In this document: positions 31,766 through 41,880 of the stretch, piece after piece
Layout: each line of letters opens with the position of its first letter
Numbering within the stretch: the stretch's first letter is position 1
DNA from: Ruania alkalisoli
GTDB lineage: Bacteria; Actinomycetota; Actinomycetes; Actinomycetales; Beutenbergiaceae
Assembly (NCBI RefSeq): GCF_014960965.1
Contig: NZ_CP063169.1
Span: 2,699,581-2,763,580, forward strand
Reading direction: 5' to 3'
DNA length: 64,000 bases
Notes under the pieces: generated by a model
The model's database searches: none
What the model was told of the DNA's origin: nothing
The model's input: only the letters and a program-made list of their open reading frames with translations
Made by a program: the position numbers and the translations under genes

Positions 31766-32871
31766 TGCTGACCCACCTTCACGCCCTCGCCGCCGTGTTC
31801 GCCCGCAACCTTCGCATCGCTCGGCGCCGCCCGGAACTGCTCGTCCAGACGATGGCGGTGCCTGTCGTCGTCCTCGCGTTGGCCTCGGTGATCTTCGGAG
31901 CCAACGATGCCTGGCCGATCGCAGTTGTCGACGAGGCTGAGACAGCGCACTCGCGACAGTTCGTCGAGACTGTCACCGAGACCCGCGGACCGACCGGTTC
32001 CTACTTCCGGATCGTCGAGACCGAGGCGGACGCGGCAGCTGAGCTCCTGCATGCCGGGCGCCTGCAACTGGTGGTCACGGTCCCGGCCGACTTCAGCGAG
32101 ACCGGAGCGGTCGAAATCGCGACCTACAACATCAACTCCGATGCCATGAAGAACGTCCGGTTGCGCGTGACCACCACCGCTAACGCCTTCGACGGCGCGA
32201 CGAACGCTCACCAGGTCGCCGCGATCATCGACAGGGTCAAACCGGTCGATGTGCCACGGACGGCCTTCATGGGCGGGTCGGCCGTGATCCTCGCCCTGCT
32301 CTTGGGCGCGGCGATGATCGCAGCGAACCTGTACGCCGTCGACAGCGAGCATCGCACCGAGAAGGAGATCGCGCTGACTCCGCTCGGTAGCTACGTCGCC
32401 GGCCTGGGTGCGGCAGCTGCGGGATTCGTCCTGGCTGCCGTCGCGGCGATACCGACGGCGCTGGTGGCCCTGGCCTTCGGAACCCGGGTAGGAGTGCAGG
32501 AGCTGCTCCTGGCTGCCGCGATCGTCCTGCCGGCCACTGCCGCGGCCGCGGGTGTGGGTGTCGTGGTAGCGGCGTACCTGCGCACTCACCGCATGATCCA
32601 GCCTGCACTCATCATGGCGGCGCTGGGGAGCTACTTCGCGAGCGGCGGGTTCATCTCGGTCTCCGCGCTGCCGCCGCTTGCCCGCGCCATCAACACTTGG
32701 TGGCCGCCGTCCTACGTCTTCGAATGGTCCAATCCCCTGCTCCACAGCTTCGCGGATCGACCGGGCCTCGCCGAAGTCGCCGCCGTTGTCGGTGCAGCCG
32801 TGGTGGCCATGGCACTGGCCGCGCTCGCCGCACAGCGGGCGGGGCACCGAACGGTCAATCACGGTCAGTGA
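31762..32871 (+). CDS. second ABC-2 permease of the exporter
   Basis: 369 residues; tandem ATG codons at 31762 and 31765 overlap the stop of the first permease. The design is the same: N-terminal helix ('LLVQTMAVPVVVLALASVIFG'), an outside domain ('IAVVDEAETAHSRQFVETVTE', 'QLVVTVPADFSETG') and a five-helix C-terminal half with 'AVDSEHRTEKEIALTPLGSYVAGLGAA'. The paired DE-x-x-T-x-H-S motif in both permeases shows that they arose by duplication. Confidence 0.85.
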   Translation: MMLTHLHALAAVFARNLRIARRRPELLVQTMAVPVVVLALASVIFGANDAWPIAVVDEAETAHSRQFVETVTETRGPTGSYFRIVETEADAAAELLHAGRLQLVVTVPADFSETGAVEIATYNINSDAMKNVRLRVTTTANAFDGATNAHQVAAIIDRVKPVDVPRTAFMGGSAVILALLLGAAMIAANLYAVDSEHRTEKEIALTPLGSYVAGLGAAAAGFVLAAVAAIPTALVALAFGTRVGVQELLLAAAIVLPATAAAAGVGVVVAAYLRTHRMIQPALIMAALGSYFASGGFISVSALPPLARAINTWWPPSYVFEWSNPLLHSFADRPGLAEVAAVVGAAVVAMALAALAAQRAGHRTVNHGQ

Positions 32872-32983
32872 ATCCCAGGCGTGACGCTGGGCGGGCACTC
32901 ACGCGGTTGACCTTGCCCCTGGGGAAGGGCGTGTGCTGTCTGCGGCCCACCCGAGAGGCGGGTGGTGACCAGAAAGGAACACG

Positions 32984-33472
32984 ATGACCGCATTCATGGT
33001 CGAGGACCGGGCCGAACGGTGGTGGGTGGGTGTCTCGATGACGGCCGAACTGGCGCACTGGGATCGCGTCAACGCCCACGTGCCGCCGATCTACGGGGCC
33101 CTGGCGCAGGCAGGCGAGACGCCACTGGGTGGTCCGATCTACCAGTACCGGCGGCTGCAGACGGCGGCCGACCCGATGGACGTGGTCGTGTCCGTTCCGG
33201 TGGCCGCACCGGTCGAGATCGCCGGGTTCGAGACTGGCAGCCTCCCGGCGGGGAGCTATCTCGTGGCACGTCCGCACGGAGGACCGGATGCGCTTACTCA
33301 GACGCACCGGGCGATGTGGGAGTGGGCGCAGGTCCAGGATCTGGAGCTCGCAATCGACGAACGGGCCGATGGCATCCACTGGCAGGCGCGCACCGAGCAG
33401 TTTCTCACCGACCCGGAGACCGAGCCCGATCGCAGCAAGTGGGCGGTGGAGCTCGCATACTTGTTGAGGTGA
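32984..33472 (+). CDS. GyrI-like small-molecule-binding protein
   Basis: 162 residues with GAAAGGAAC before the ATG. The fold is the stand-alone GyrI/effector-binding type: 'AERWWVGVSMTAELAHWDRVNAHVPPIYGALAQAG', 'PIYQYRRLQTAADPMDVVVSVPVAAPVEIAGFETGSLPAGSYLVARPHGGPDALTQTHRAMWEWA'. The paired Glu/Trp/Tyr positions known to line the ligand pocket are represented. It overlaps the MerR gene by four bases (GTGA), so it is co-expressed with a regulator that carries the same kind of domain. Confidence 0.78.
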   Translation: MTAFMVEDRAERWWVGVSMTAELAHWDRVNAHVPPIYGALAQAGETPLGGPIYQYRRLQTAADPMDVVVSVPVAAPVEIAGFETGSLPAGSYLVARPHGGPDALTQTHRAMWEWAQVQDLELAIDERADGIHWQARTEQFLTDPETEPDRSKWAVELAYLLR

Positions 33473-34308
33473 CCAATGCGAGGCTGTCGATCGGGGAGTT
33501 CAGTCGGCTGACATGGCTCTCACCCAAGGCACTACGTCTGTACGAGCGACGCGGGCTGCTATTGCCGGACGCGGTCGACGAGTACACGGGATACCGCTAC
33601 TACGTCCGGTCCCAGGCCGACCGGGCTCGCACGATCACGTTGCTGCGCCGGGTGGGCATGCCGTTGGAGCGCATCGGTGCCGTCCTGGCGGCCACCGGTG
33701 CGCAGCGGCGGGAACTGCTCGCCGACTATCGCCTCGAGACAGTGCGGGCACACGAGCGCGCACTCGCCTTGCTCGATGGCCTCGCCGAGGACCCGACGGC
33801 GCACACGCAAGGCGGCGGACAGCAGCCGGTCGATCTCGCGGTGTCGATCCGCGAGACCCCGGAACGGCCGTTCGTCGCCAGGACCGTGCGCACCACCGCG
33901 GCCGACCTGCCCGCGCACATCGAACGCTGCGCCGCCGCGCTCTCCCAGCGGGCCGGGTCGGCCGTGGATACATCCCAGCCGCTCGTGGTGGTCTATCACG
34001 GTGAGGTCAGCTGGGAGTCTGACGGGCCCGTGGAGATCCGCATCCCGGTGGTGAGCGCGGCGGACGCTGACGAGGTGGAGGCGGCGGGTACGGAGGTCGT
34101 CGTCGACGTGCCCTATGCAGAGGTGCAGTTCCCGACGATCTTGCGTGCCTTCGACGCGGTGCGCACAGCTGCCGCCCGTGGGTCGCGCGTCCCGGAGGGG
34201 TCACCGCGCGAGATCTACCTCGACGGCGACCCGTTCCGTTGCCAGGTGGCGCAGCGCTTTCGACCCGGCAACGCGCAGGACCGCTCCCCGCGGACTAGCC
34301 CGTCGTGA
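33469..34308 (+). CDS. MerR-family regulator with GyrI-like effector domain
   Basis: 279 residues from GTG 33469, overlapping the GyrI-like gene. Residues ~5-75 are a MerR winged helix ('LSIGEFSRLTWLSPKALRLYERRGLLLPDAVDEYTGYRYYVRSQADRARTITLLRRVGMPLERI'). A coiled-coil dimer helix follows (~80-115), then a GyrI-like domain to the end ('VDLAVSIRETPERPFVARTVRTTAADLPAHIERC'). The layout is that of BmrR/TipA-like multidrug-sensing activators. It may activate the adjacent ABC exporter operon, but no MerR-type spacer was identified. Confidence 0.88.
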   Translation: MTNARLSIGEFSRLTWLSPKALRLYERRGLLLPDAVDEYTGYRYYVRSQADRARTITLLRRVGMPLERIGAVLAATGAQRRELLADYRLETVRAHERALALLDGLAEDPTAHTQGGGQQPVDLAVSIRETPERPFVARTVRTTAADLPAHIERCAAALSQRAGSAVDTSQPLVVVYHGEVSWESDGPVEIRIPVVSAADADEVEAAGTEVVVDVPYAEVQFPTILRAFDAVRTAAARGSRVPEGSPREIYLDGDPFRCQVAQRFRPGNAQDRSPRTSPS

Positions 34309-34356
34309 GTCGTCGCCCGGTACGGCTCCCGACCGTGACCGGGCCTTCGCACCGGT

Positions 34357-34764
34357 CTACACACCACCGTAGGCGGCCATGAACTCCTCGCTCGGCGCGA
34401 TGGGCTGGATGACGTCGAGCAGGACGCCGTCGGGAGCGGTCACGATCACATGACGCTGCCCGAACGGTTCGTCACGCAGTGGCTGCACGATCTGCACGCC
34501 CTGAATCCCGAGGATCCTCCGGTGGACTGCGTCGACATCGTCGACTTCGAGATTCATGAGCACACCGGCGGGAAGTGCCCCGTACCCCGGCGGGATGGTC
34601 TCGTGGTCGTGCGCCAGGATTGCCAGCTCACATGCGTCCAGCCGCAGGCTGACGTACCAGTCAGACTCGAACGTGGTCTCGAACCCGACGACGTCGCGGT
34701 AGAAGGATGCGGCGGCGGCGACGTCCCGCGACATGAGCACGGGGTAGACGCTGGTGACAGACAT
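34357..34764 (-). CDS. VOC (glyoxalase/bleomycin-resistance) family protein
   Basis: 135 residues from ATG 34764, preceded by AAAGGAGG; an upstream frame to 34812 lacks a site. The two beta-alpha-beta-beta-beta units of the VOC fold are clear: 'VYPVLMSRDVAAAASFYRDVVGFETTFESDWYVSLRL', 'AGVLMNLEVDDVDAVHRRI', 'RDEPFGQRHVIVTAPDGVLLDVIQPI'. Members are metal-dependent isomerases, dioxygenases or drug-binding proteins. It is divergent from a TetR gene with two operator-like sites between them, so it is probably the regulated target. Confidence 0.85.
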   Translation of the reverse strand: MSVTSVYPVLMSRDVAAAASFYRDVVGFETTFESDWYVSLRLDACELAILAHDHETIPPGYGALPAGVLMNLEVDDVDAVHRRILGIQGVQIVQPLRDEPFGQRHVIVTAPDGVLLDVIQPIAPSEEFMAAYGGV

Positions 34765-34775
34765 GAGGCCTCCTT

Positions 34776-34826
34776 TAAGTACACTGCGTATGTAACGAGT
34801 TCGACTATACATACACTGTGAATGTA
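34776..34826. promoter_or_regulatory. two copies of a palindromic TetR operator
   Basis: TACATACACTGTGAATGTA (34808-34826) is a 19-bp palindrome with one symmetric mismatch. TAAGTACACTGCGTATGTA (34776-34794) matches it at 15 of 19 positions. The copies are 32 bp apart, about three helical turns, in the gap between the VOC and TetR starts. Confidence 0.65.
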
Positions 34827-34837
34827 AAGGAAGTCAG

Positions 34838-35413
34838 ATGCCCCGCGCCTCCGCCGCCGACGCCGCCAGGACCGCTCAACGCGTGTTGGAAGCGGCCACT
34901 GAACAGTTCGCGTCCCGCGGCTTCGCCGATGTCTCTCTCGACGACGTCGCTCGGGCGGCCGAGGTCACACGCGGAGCGGTGTACCACCACTACGGCAGCA
35001 AGGCGAAGTTGTTCGCCGCGGTCGCGGCAGCGCTCCAGGTGCAGATCGCAGCGGTCGTGGCCGGCGCTGCCGACAGGGCTGGCGGTGACCCGGGCAACCA
35101 GCTCCGAGCGGGGTCCCACGCATTCCTCGACGCGATCACCGCAGCTCCGGCCGTTCGCATCCTGCTCATCGACGCACCTGCTGTCGTGGGCTGGCAGGAG
35201 TGGCGCCGGCTCGATACCGAGAACTCGGCGGCCCACCTGCGCGAGGCTCTACTCGCGGTGGGCATCGACCAGACACTTCTCGACGCGACCACGGCCCAGC
35301 TTTCGGGTGCGATGAACGAGACGGCACTCTGGGTCGCCCAGCACGAGAACCCTGCTGCCGCCCGGGAACAGTCGCACAGCGCTCTCGACAGACTTCTCAC
35401 CGCACTGCTGTGA
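34838..35413 (+). CDS. TetR-family regulator, divergent from VOC gene
   Basis: 191 residues with AAGGAAG before the ATG. HTH: 'AARTAQRVLEAATEQFASRGFADVSLDDVARAAEVTRGAVYHHYGSKAKLF'. The C-terminal ligand domain ('NQLRAGSHAFLDAITAAPAVRILLIDAPAVVGWQEWRRLD') is of the type common in actinobacterial stress regulators. It starts 12 bases after the second operator copy, so it probably represses itself and the VOC gene. Confidence 0.9.
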   Translation: MPRASAADAARTAQRVLEAATEQFASRGFADVSLDDVARAAEVTRGAVYHHYGSKAKLFAAVAAALQVQIAAVVAGAADRAGGDPGNQLRAGSHAFLDAITAAPAVRILLIDAPAVVGWQEWRRLDTENSAAHLREALLAVGIDQTLLDATTAQLSGAMNETALWVAQHENPAAAREQSHSALDRLLTALL

Positions 35414-35427
35414 GGACAACGAAGAAG

Positions 35428-35451
35428 GCCCGGACCCTCGCGGATCCGGGC
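35428..35451 (+). terminator. rho-independent terminator after tetR
   Basis: GCCCGGA (35428-35434) pairs with TCCGGGC (35445-35451), followed by TCTTTCGG and preceded by AAGAAG, 14 bases after the TetR stop. It may work in both directions. Confidence 0.7.
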
Positions 35452-35479
35452 TCTTTCGGACGTTTTGCAACATCACGAC

Positions 35480-35495
35480 CGTGGAGCTAGGGGGA
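35480..35495 (-). repeat. 16-bp copy of the tRNA-Ala 3' end
   Basis: CGTGGAGCTAGGGGGA occurs here and again at 35598-35613, where it is the 3' end of the tRNA-Ala gene. The copy lies 118 bp downstream of the tRNA in the direction of its transcription. It could be the scar of a lost second tRNA or an old integration site. No integrase is nearby. Confidence 0.6.
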
Positions 35496-35554
35496 ACCGT
35501 CTGTCCTCGCTCCGCTGCGGCAGACTCGGCGAATCCACTCCGCCTCCGACATGC

Positions 35555-35591
35555 TTGTGGGGACCGGCGAAAAACGTACCGGTCCCCACAA
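35555..35591 (-). terminator. terminator of tRNA-Ala
   Basis: A perfect 13-bp stem (TTGTGGGGACCGG, 35555-35567, with 35579-35591) and an 11-base loop begins nine bases beyond the tRNA 3' end. Confidence 0.75.
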
Positions 35592-35599
35592 ACATATCG

Positions 35600-35672
35600 T
35601 GGAGCTAGGGGGATTCGAACCCCCGACCTCTTCCATGCCATGGAAGCGCGCTACCAACTGCGCCATAGCCCC
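35600..35672 (-). tRNA. tRNA-Ala (anticodon GGC)
   Basis: On the minus strand the 73-nt gene folds as a full cloverleaf. The acceptor stem GGGGCTA pairs with TAGCTCC (one G-T pair), the D loop contains AGTTGGTA, the anticodon stem is CTTCC/GGAAG with a seven-base loop ATGGCAT (anticodon GGC), and the T arm is GGGGG-TTCGAAT-CCCCC. The discriminator base is A and CCA is not encoded. GGC reads GCC, the major Ala codon in such a G+C-rich genome. Confidence 0.96.
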
Positions 35673-35703
35673 GAGTGGGTTGCCCTCACGAGCGGGTTTG
35701 AGT

Positions 35704-36354
35704 CTAGACGATCCGTGCCGCTCGTGCGAAATCGGCTTCCTGCACCCCCACATTGTGGGCGGCCAGACGCCAGCTCGGCACTCCCCCACCGGCATGCCTC
35801 AGCACTGACCAGTGACAGTTGCCAATCCCTGTGATTCCGCGCCAATCCTCGGCATCCTGACCCAGCAGAGCAGCGATCCCGCAGGAGATCGCGGCCCCGT
35901 GAGACGTGACGACCAGCACATCTGACGCGCTCAGCCTCGCCGCGACAGCCTCAATGGTCCGCGACACCCTGTGACCAACCTCACGGCGAGTCTCGGCCTC
36001 GACACCCTCGGGGTGATCGCCGGATTGCCATGCGTGGAACTGCTCCGGCCACCCGGCCTTGACCTCGGGATGGGTCAGGCCCTCCCACACGCCGAAGCTA
36101 CGCTCGCGCACCCCCGGATCGGTCGCCACCGGCAGCCCGGCCCGCTCTCCCAGTGCCTGCGCTGTCGCGAACGCACGGTTCAGATCGGAGGTGAGGATCG
36201 CCGTCGGGCGCGCCTGGGTGAGCACAGCGGCAGCCACCTCGGCCTGACGCACACCCGTGGCGTTCAGGGGGATGTCCACCTGCCCCTGCAGCCGCCCCTC
36301 GACGTTGTAGTCGGTCTGCCCGTGCCGCCAGAGGATGACGGTCCCGGCAGTCAC
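35704..36354 (-). CDS. histidine phosphatase family protein
   Basis: 216 residues, GTG start overlapping the rsfS stop (GTGA). The catalytic motif is 'LWRHGQTDYN' (His ~11), with the second Arg in 'SDLNRAFATAQAL', Glu in 'VRERSFGVWEG' and the second His in 'VVTSHGAAISCGIAALLG'. This is the phosphoglycerate-mutase-like superfamily, which uses a phospho-histidine intermediate. In actinobacteria a gene of this kind regularly follows rsfS and nadD. The substrate could be a glucosyl-3-phosphoglycerate or another small phosphoester. Confidence 0.88.
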   Translation of the reverse strand: MTAGTVILWRHGQTDYNVEGRLQGQVDIPLNATGVRQAEVAAAVLTQARPTAILTSDLNRAFATAQALGERAGLPVATDPGVRERSFGVWEGLTHPEVKAGWPEQFHAWQSGDHPEGVEAETRREVGHRVSRTIEAVAARLSASDVLVVTSHGAAISCGIAALLGQDAEDWRGITGIGNCHWSVLRHAGGGVPSWRLAAHNVGVQEADFARAARIV

Positions 36355-36773
36355 AGGCTCCCGTCCAGCCCTGCCCGGCTGTCAGTACCGTCAGACTCGC
36401 CGATCTCCCCGCGAGCCTCCTCCGGAAGCTCGATCACCGGGCAGTCTTTCCAGAGCCGTTCGAGGGCGTAGAAGACGCGGTCCTCCTCGTGCTGGACGTG
36501 CACGATGATGTCCGTGAAGTCGAGCAGCACCCAGCGGCCCTCCGCCACGCCTTCCTTGCGGGCAGGCTTGACACCTTCGGCACGCATGGCCTCCTCGACG
36601 GCGTCGACGATCGAACGCACCTGGCGTTCGGTGGAGCCGGATGCGACCACGAAGACGTCCGTGAGCACAAGCTGTTCGGAGACATCGAGGGCGATGACCT
36701 CCCGGGCCTTGATGCCAGCCGCGGCGCGGGCCGCCACAACGGCGAGATGGCGTGATCGGTCGTCGGCAGGCAC
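36351..36773 (-). CDS. rsfS: ribosome silencing factor RsfS
   Basis: 140 residues. The RsfS/Iojap domain is clear: 'VAARAAAGIKAREVIALDVSEQLVLTDVFVVASGSTERQVRSIVDAVEEAMR', 'GRWVLLDFTDIIVHVQHEEDRVFYALERLWKDCP'. RsfS binds ribosomal protein L14 and keeps the subunits apart in starved cells. A 20-residue acidic tail is extra. It is downstream of the nadD region and overlaps the phosphatase, as in related genomes. Confidence 0.93.
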   Translation of the reverse strand: MPADDRSRHLAVVAARAAAGIKAREVIALDVSEQLVLTDVFVVASGSTERQVRSIVDAVEEAMRAEGVKPARKEGVAEGRWVLLDFTDIIVHVQHEEDRVFYALERLWKDCPVIELPEEARGEIGESDGTDSRAGLDGSL

Positions 36774-36799
36774 GTGTCTCCTTGGGTCGTCTCTCGAGT

Positions 36800-38082
<1,283 letters not shown>

Positions 38083-38086
<4 letters not shown>

Positions 38087-38727
38087 GAGACCACCTCCGC
38101 AGGGTGTTGAAAGGTTGCAGGGTCGACGTAGAGCCCATGTTTGGCGATGTACTGCACCACGCCGTCCGGCACCAGGTACCAGACGGCCTTACCCGCCTGT
38201 ACCCGCTTGCGGCAGTCGGTGGAGGAGATCGCCATCGCGGGAATCTCCTGCAGCGAGTACTCCCCCGGGGGCAGATCCTCAGTGTCGAAGTGGTGGCCCG
38301 GGCGGGTCACGCCCACGAAGTGCGCGAGATCCCAGAGGGCGTCGGAGTCCTTCCAGGAGAGGATCTGACCGAGCGCATCGGCACCGGTGATGAAGAAGAG
38401 CTCAGCATCCGGGTACACGGCGTGCAGATCCCGCAGCGTGTCGATCGTGTACGTGGTGCCGGGGCGATCGATGTCCACGCGGGAGACGGAGAACAAGGGG
38501 TTGGAGGCCGTCGCGATCACCGCCATCAGGTACCGGTGCTCGGCAGTTGTGACCGCGCGGTCGAGCTTGAACGGCTGCGCCCCGGTCGGCACGAACACCA
38601 CCTCGTCCAGGTCAAACTCGTCGGCCACCTCACTGGCAGCGACGAGGTGGCCGTGGTGGATGGGATCGAAGGTGCCACCCATGATTCCCACCCGCGACGG
38701 TGTGCGGGTCGCGGCGATCATCGCCAC
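38083..38727 (-). CDS. nadD: nicotinate-nucleotide adenylyltransferase NadD
   Basis: 214 residues from GTG 38727, or 212 from ATG 38721. '[25 protein letters not shown]' is the nucleotidyltransferase signature with the (H/T)xxH motif, and '[17 protein letters not shown]' is the conserved ISST block near the end. The enzyme joins nicotinate mononucleotide and ATP to form deamido-NAD in NAD biosynthesis. It lies between proA and rsfS, the usual actinobacterial order. It overlaps the following membrane-protein gene by four bases. Confidence 0.95.
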
Positions 38728-38757
38728 AGCCGATCAACGATGCGGACCCTGCCCATC

Positions 38758-38919
38758 TCAGCGGGGACGGTTGCGGGTTCCCAGGCTCCGGAACGCAAGA
38801 GTCACCAGGAGCAGGAACAGCAGGATTCCTCCGGCAACCAGACCGAACCCGATCGGCTGCAGGCCCTCGGCAGCGTGCTCGGTTTGTTCGGCAGCGATGA
38901 TCAGCAGCGAGCTGCGCAT
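38758..38919 (-). CDS. 53-residue membrane protein upstream of nadD
   Basis: ATG 38919 follows a good GAAGGAG site. The peptide reads MRSSLLIIAAEQTEHAAEG, then one membrane helix (about 24-43, GFGLVAGGILLFLLLVTLAF), then a basic tail. It stops 31 bases before nadD on the same strand. I recall a small protein of this kind at the same place in other actinobacteria; its function is unknown to me. Confidence 0.75.
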   Translation of the reverse strand: MRSSLLIIAAEQTEHAAEGLQPIGFGLVAGGILLFLLLVTLAFRSLGTRNRPR

Positions 38920-38989
38920 CTACGTTCTCCTTCGTCTGCGTGTCACGACCCTGCCCCTAGTCTGTCATGCCGTCCGGGCCACTCAGGAA

Positions 38990-40288
38990 TCATGGCCGCA
39001 CGTGTCCCTCGCCCTGCACGATCCACGTGGTCGTGGTCAGCTCGGCCAACCCCATCGGGCCCCGGGCGTGCAGTTTCTGGGTCGAGATCCCGATCTCGGC
39101 GCCGAGACCCAGCTGGCCGCCGTCGGTGAACCGGGTGGAGGCGTTGACCAGCAGGGCCGCCGAGTCCAGCTCACCGGTGAAGCGGCGCACGGCCGCGACG
39201 TCATTGCTGAGGATGGCTTCGGTGTGCCCGGAGGACCAGGTGCGGATGTGCTCGAGCGCGGCGTCCAGGTCCGGCACCACCCGTACCGCGATGTCCATGC
39301 TCAGGTACTCGGTCGCCCAGTCCTCGTCCGTGGCAGGAACGACGTCCGCAGACGAGGGAGCGTGGGTGGCTGAGGTCTCGTCGGTGTGCAGGCGTACCCC
39401 TGCTTGGGCCAGCGCTGCGAGCGCCGCGGGGAGGAAGGACTCGGCGGCGTCGGCGTGCACAAGCAGCGTCTCGACGGCGTTGCACACCCCGACCCGCTGG
39501 GTCTTGGCGTTGAGCAGGATCTGGACGGCCTGGTCCACCTCGGCAGTGGCGTCCACGTAGATGTGGCAGTTTCCGACGCCGGTCTCGATCACCGGCACCT
39601 GGGATTCGGCCACCACGGTCTGGATGAGCCCGGCGCCGCCGCGCGGGATGAGCACGTCCACCAGTCCGCGGGCACGCATCAGGGCCCGCGCACCAGGGCG
39701 GCCGTAGGCATCGACGGACTGGATGAGCTCACGTGGCAACCCGACCCGTTCAAGTGCTTCTCCCAGCACGGCCACGATGGTCTCGTTGCTGCTCGCGGCC
39801 GCTGAGCCACCGCGCAGGAGCACCGCGTTGCCGCTCTTGAGGGCCAGTCCTGCGGCGTCCACCGTCACATTCGGCCGGGCCTCGTAGATCATCCCGACAA
39901 CGCCCATCGGCACCCGTACCTGGCGCACAGTCAACCCGTTCGGCAGGGTCTGACCACGCACGACCTCCCCCACCGGGTCAGGGAGTGCAGCCAGCTCGCG
40001 GAGTGCGTCAGCGATCCCGGCGATGCGCTCCTGCGTCAGGCGCAGCCGGTCCACCAGTCCCGCATTCATCCCGGCGGCACTCTCGCGCTCCACATCGACC
40101 GCGTTGGCGGCCAGGATGCGATCAGCGTCAGCGACCAGGGCGTCGGCCAGGGCGTGCAGCGCCTCGTTCTTGGCGGCGGTGGTGGCGCTGCGTAGTGCGC
40201 GGGAGGCGGTCTTCGCCGCCTGCGCCAGTTCCCGGACCCCGGTACTCGCCTGCTCGTCGGTGACCTGTGCTGCACTGTCGACGCTCAT
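38990..40288 (-). CDS. proA: gamma-glutamyl phosphate reductase ProA
   Basis: 432 residues, close to the family norm. Landmarks: N-terminal '[32 protein letters not shown]', '[43 protein letters not shown]', '[10 protein letters not shown]', and the active-site Cys in '[14 protein letters not shown]'. It reduces glutamyl-5-phosphate to the semialdehyde with NADPH in proline synthesis. Its partner gene proB is unusually far off (48348-49490) because about 8 kb of other genes lies between them. Confidence 0.96.
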   Translation of the reverse strand: MSVDSAAQVTDEQASTGVRELAQAAKTASRALRSATTAAKNEALHALADALVADADRILAANAVDVERESAAGMNAGLVDRLRLTQERIAGIADALRELAALPDPVGEVVRGQTLPNGLTVRQVRVPMGVVGMIYEARPNVTVDAAGLALKSGNAVLLRGGSAAASSNETIVAVLGEALERVGLPRELIQSVDAYGRPGARALMRARGLVDVLIPRGGAGLIQTVVAESQVPVIETGVGNCHIYVDATAEVDQAVQILLNAKTQRVGVCNAVETLLVHADAAESFLPAALAALAQAGVRLHTDETSATHAPSSADVVPATDEDWATEYLSMDIAVRVVPDLDAALEHIRTWSSGHTEAILSNDVAAVRRFTGELDSAALLVNASTRFTDGGQLGLGAEIGISTQKLHARGPMGLAELTTTTWIVQGEGHVRP

Positions 40289-40334
40289 CGCTCCAGGATA
40301 CGCCGGTACCCAAGTGTTCTCCGGTGCCCGACCG

Positions 40335-40410
40335 CTGACCGGACTGACACGATTGGCCCGGCCGGGGCATCGTGATGCCCGGCGTGACGTATCCGTGTCG
40401 GTCCGGTCAG
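40335..40410. terminator. nested inverted repeats between the MFS gene and proA
   Basis: CTGACCGGACTGACACG (40335-40351) pairs with 40394-40410 over 17 bp with one mismatch. Inside it GGGCAT-cgtg-ATGCCC (40365-40380) forms a second stem. The whole is a cruciform-like element eight bases downstream of the MFS stop. It may end that transcript, or be a cis element of proA. Confidence 0.5.
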
Positions 40411-40418
40411 TCGAATCC

Positions 40419-41657
40419 TCAGACGACCTGCTCAGGTACGGTCCGAGGTGCCGTCTGGGCCCGGCGCAGTGCCCGGGCCCCGAACAGCGAGATCAGGGCA
40501 GCCAGGCTGGCACCGGTGATCGTGACAGCGAACGCCGGGGTGTATCCGCCCCAGTCGGCGATGCGACCCGCCGCACTGGACCCGACGGCATAGCCCAGGC
40601 CGGTCGCCGCGGCCAGCAGCGTCATCGCAGCCCCGAGCCGGCTCGGCGGGCTGATGCGCTCGGCGAGGGTGAAGGTGGTGATCATCGAGGGAGCGACGGC
40701 CAGCCCGAGAACGATGAGCACCGGAACGAGCACCCCGAGCGAGGTGACGAGCAGCAGCGGCAGGCTGAGCACCGCAAGTGCGACGGTGAACAGTCGCAGC
40801 CGGTTCTCGTACCTGAACGCCTCCGGCACCGCGACGACGGCCAGCCCAGCCGTGACCGACCCGATGCCGAGCAGCGCATGCAGCAGACCGGTCAGTCCCG
40901 GCTCCCCGGCCTCGGTGGCCAGCACCGACGCTCCCGCCTGCACCGAACCGAAGATCATCCCGATGGTCAACTGCGCGAACACGAGCACGAACAGCACGGG
41001 CGGGATGCGCACGGCCGGCACGGTGCGGTCCGGTTTCGGCACCACCGTGGCGGTGGGGTGCAGGGCGAACCACAGGCCGAATACGCCCAGCAGTACGCCA
41101 GCGGCGATCAGCGCGGCCGAAGGGTTGAGCACGGCGGCCACGACACCGACCAGCGCCGGGCCGAGGACGAAGCTCGCCTCGTCGGCGGCGCCCTCGTAGG
41201 AGAAGGCCGCATCGACGAGCCGCTGCTCAGCACCGCCGGAACGGCGTGCGATCGGGCGCCACCGCACCCGCGCCATCGTGCCCACCTGGGGCAGGAACGC
41301 CCCGCTGGCACCGGCGATGAGCACGAGCGGCCACCACGCCTCACCCGGGGTGTAGGCGGCTGCGGCCAGCACCAGCCACAGGAGTCCGGCCGCACCCACC
41401 ACCGATTGCACGAGCAGCACCCGTCGCTGCCCCACTCGATCGGTGAGCGCGCCCGCGAATGGGGACGCGACGGCGTTGACGACCGCGGTCGCACCTGCGG
41501 CAGCGCCACCGGCACCGTAAGAGCCGGTGACCGCCGAGACCAGCAGCAGCGCCCCGATCTGGGACATCGCCAGCGGCAGTCGTGCCAAAAATGCGACAGC
41601 CACGTAGAGGGCGCCGGTGAGGGAGAACAGGTTCCGGTAGGAACTCAGCGGGGACAT
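40419..41657 (-). CDS. MFS transporter
   Basis: 412 residues with about twelve hydrophobic helices. The segment between helices 2 and 3 ('[20 protein letters not shown]') is the major-facilitator signature (DRxGxRR). It starts '[39 protein letters not shown]' and ends '[22 protein letters not shown]'. The layout is that of drug or sugar efflux permeases; nothing indicates the substrate. It is on the same strand as the LLM gene, with 223 bases between that stop and this start, in which I see nothing coding. Confidence 0.88.
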   Translation of the reverse strand: MSPLSSYRNLFSLTGALYVAVAFLARLPLAMSQIGALLLVSAVTGSYGAGGAAAGATAVVNAVASPFAGALTDRVGQRRVLLVQSVVGAAGLLWLVLAAAAYTPGEAWWPLVLIAGASGAFLPQVGTMARVRWRPIARRSGGAEQRLVDAAFSYEGAADEASFVLGPALVGVVAAVLNPSAALIAAGVLLGVFGLWFALHPTATVVPKPDRTVPAVRIPPVLFVLVFAQLTIGMIFGSVQAGASVLATEAGEPGLTGLLHALLGIGSVTAGLAVVAVPEAFRYENRLRLFTVALAVLSLPLLLVTSLGVLVPVLIVLGLAVAPSMITTFTLAERISPPSRLGAAMTLLAAATGLGYAVGSSAAGRIADWGGYTPAFAVTITGASLAALISLFGARALRRAQTAPRTVPEQVV

Positions 41658-41880
41658 TCAGGGCTCCAGGGTGCGACGAGGCGCGCACCACCCCACCGCT
41701 GGTGCGCAGAAGCCCTGATCGCAGCACCGAGTTTACATCGCCGAAACCCGGCCTCGCCAGGTCTGGTGACCGAGCCGACACCGCCACCGCGGTCCGCAAA
41801 GTCACACGTCGATGTGGTCGTGAAGTCGGCTCGACTCAACGACCAGATCGACGAGTGATTTCTGGGTACTGGCCCCCGGG

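Noticed and set aside
35480-35703. A phage or integrative element at the tRNA-Ala gene
   Set aside because: Only a 16-bp duplicate is present; there is no integrase, excisionase or phage gene on either side.
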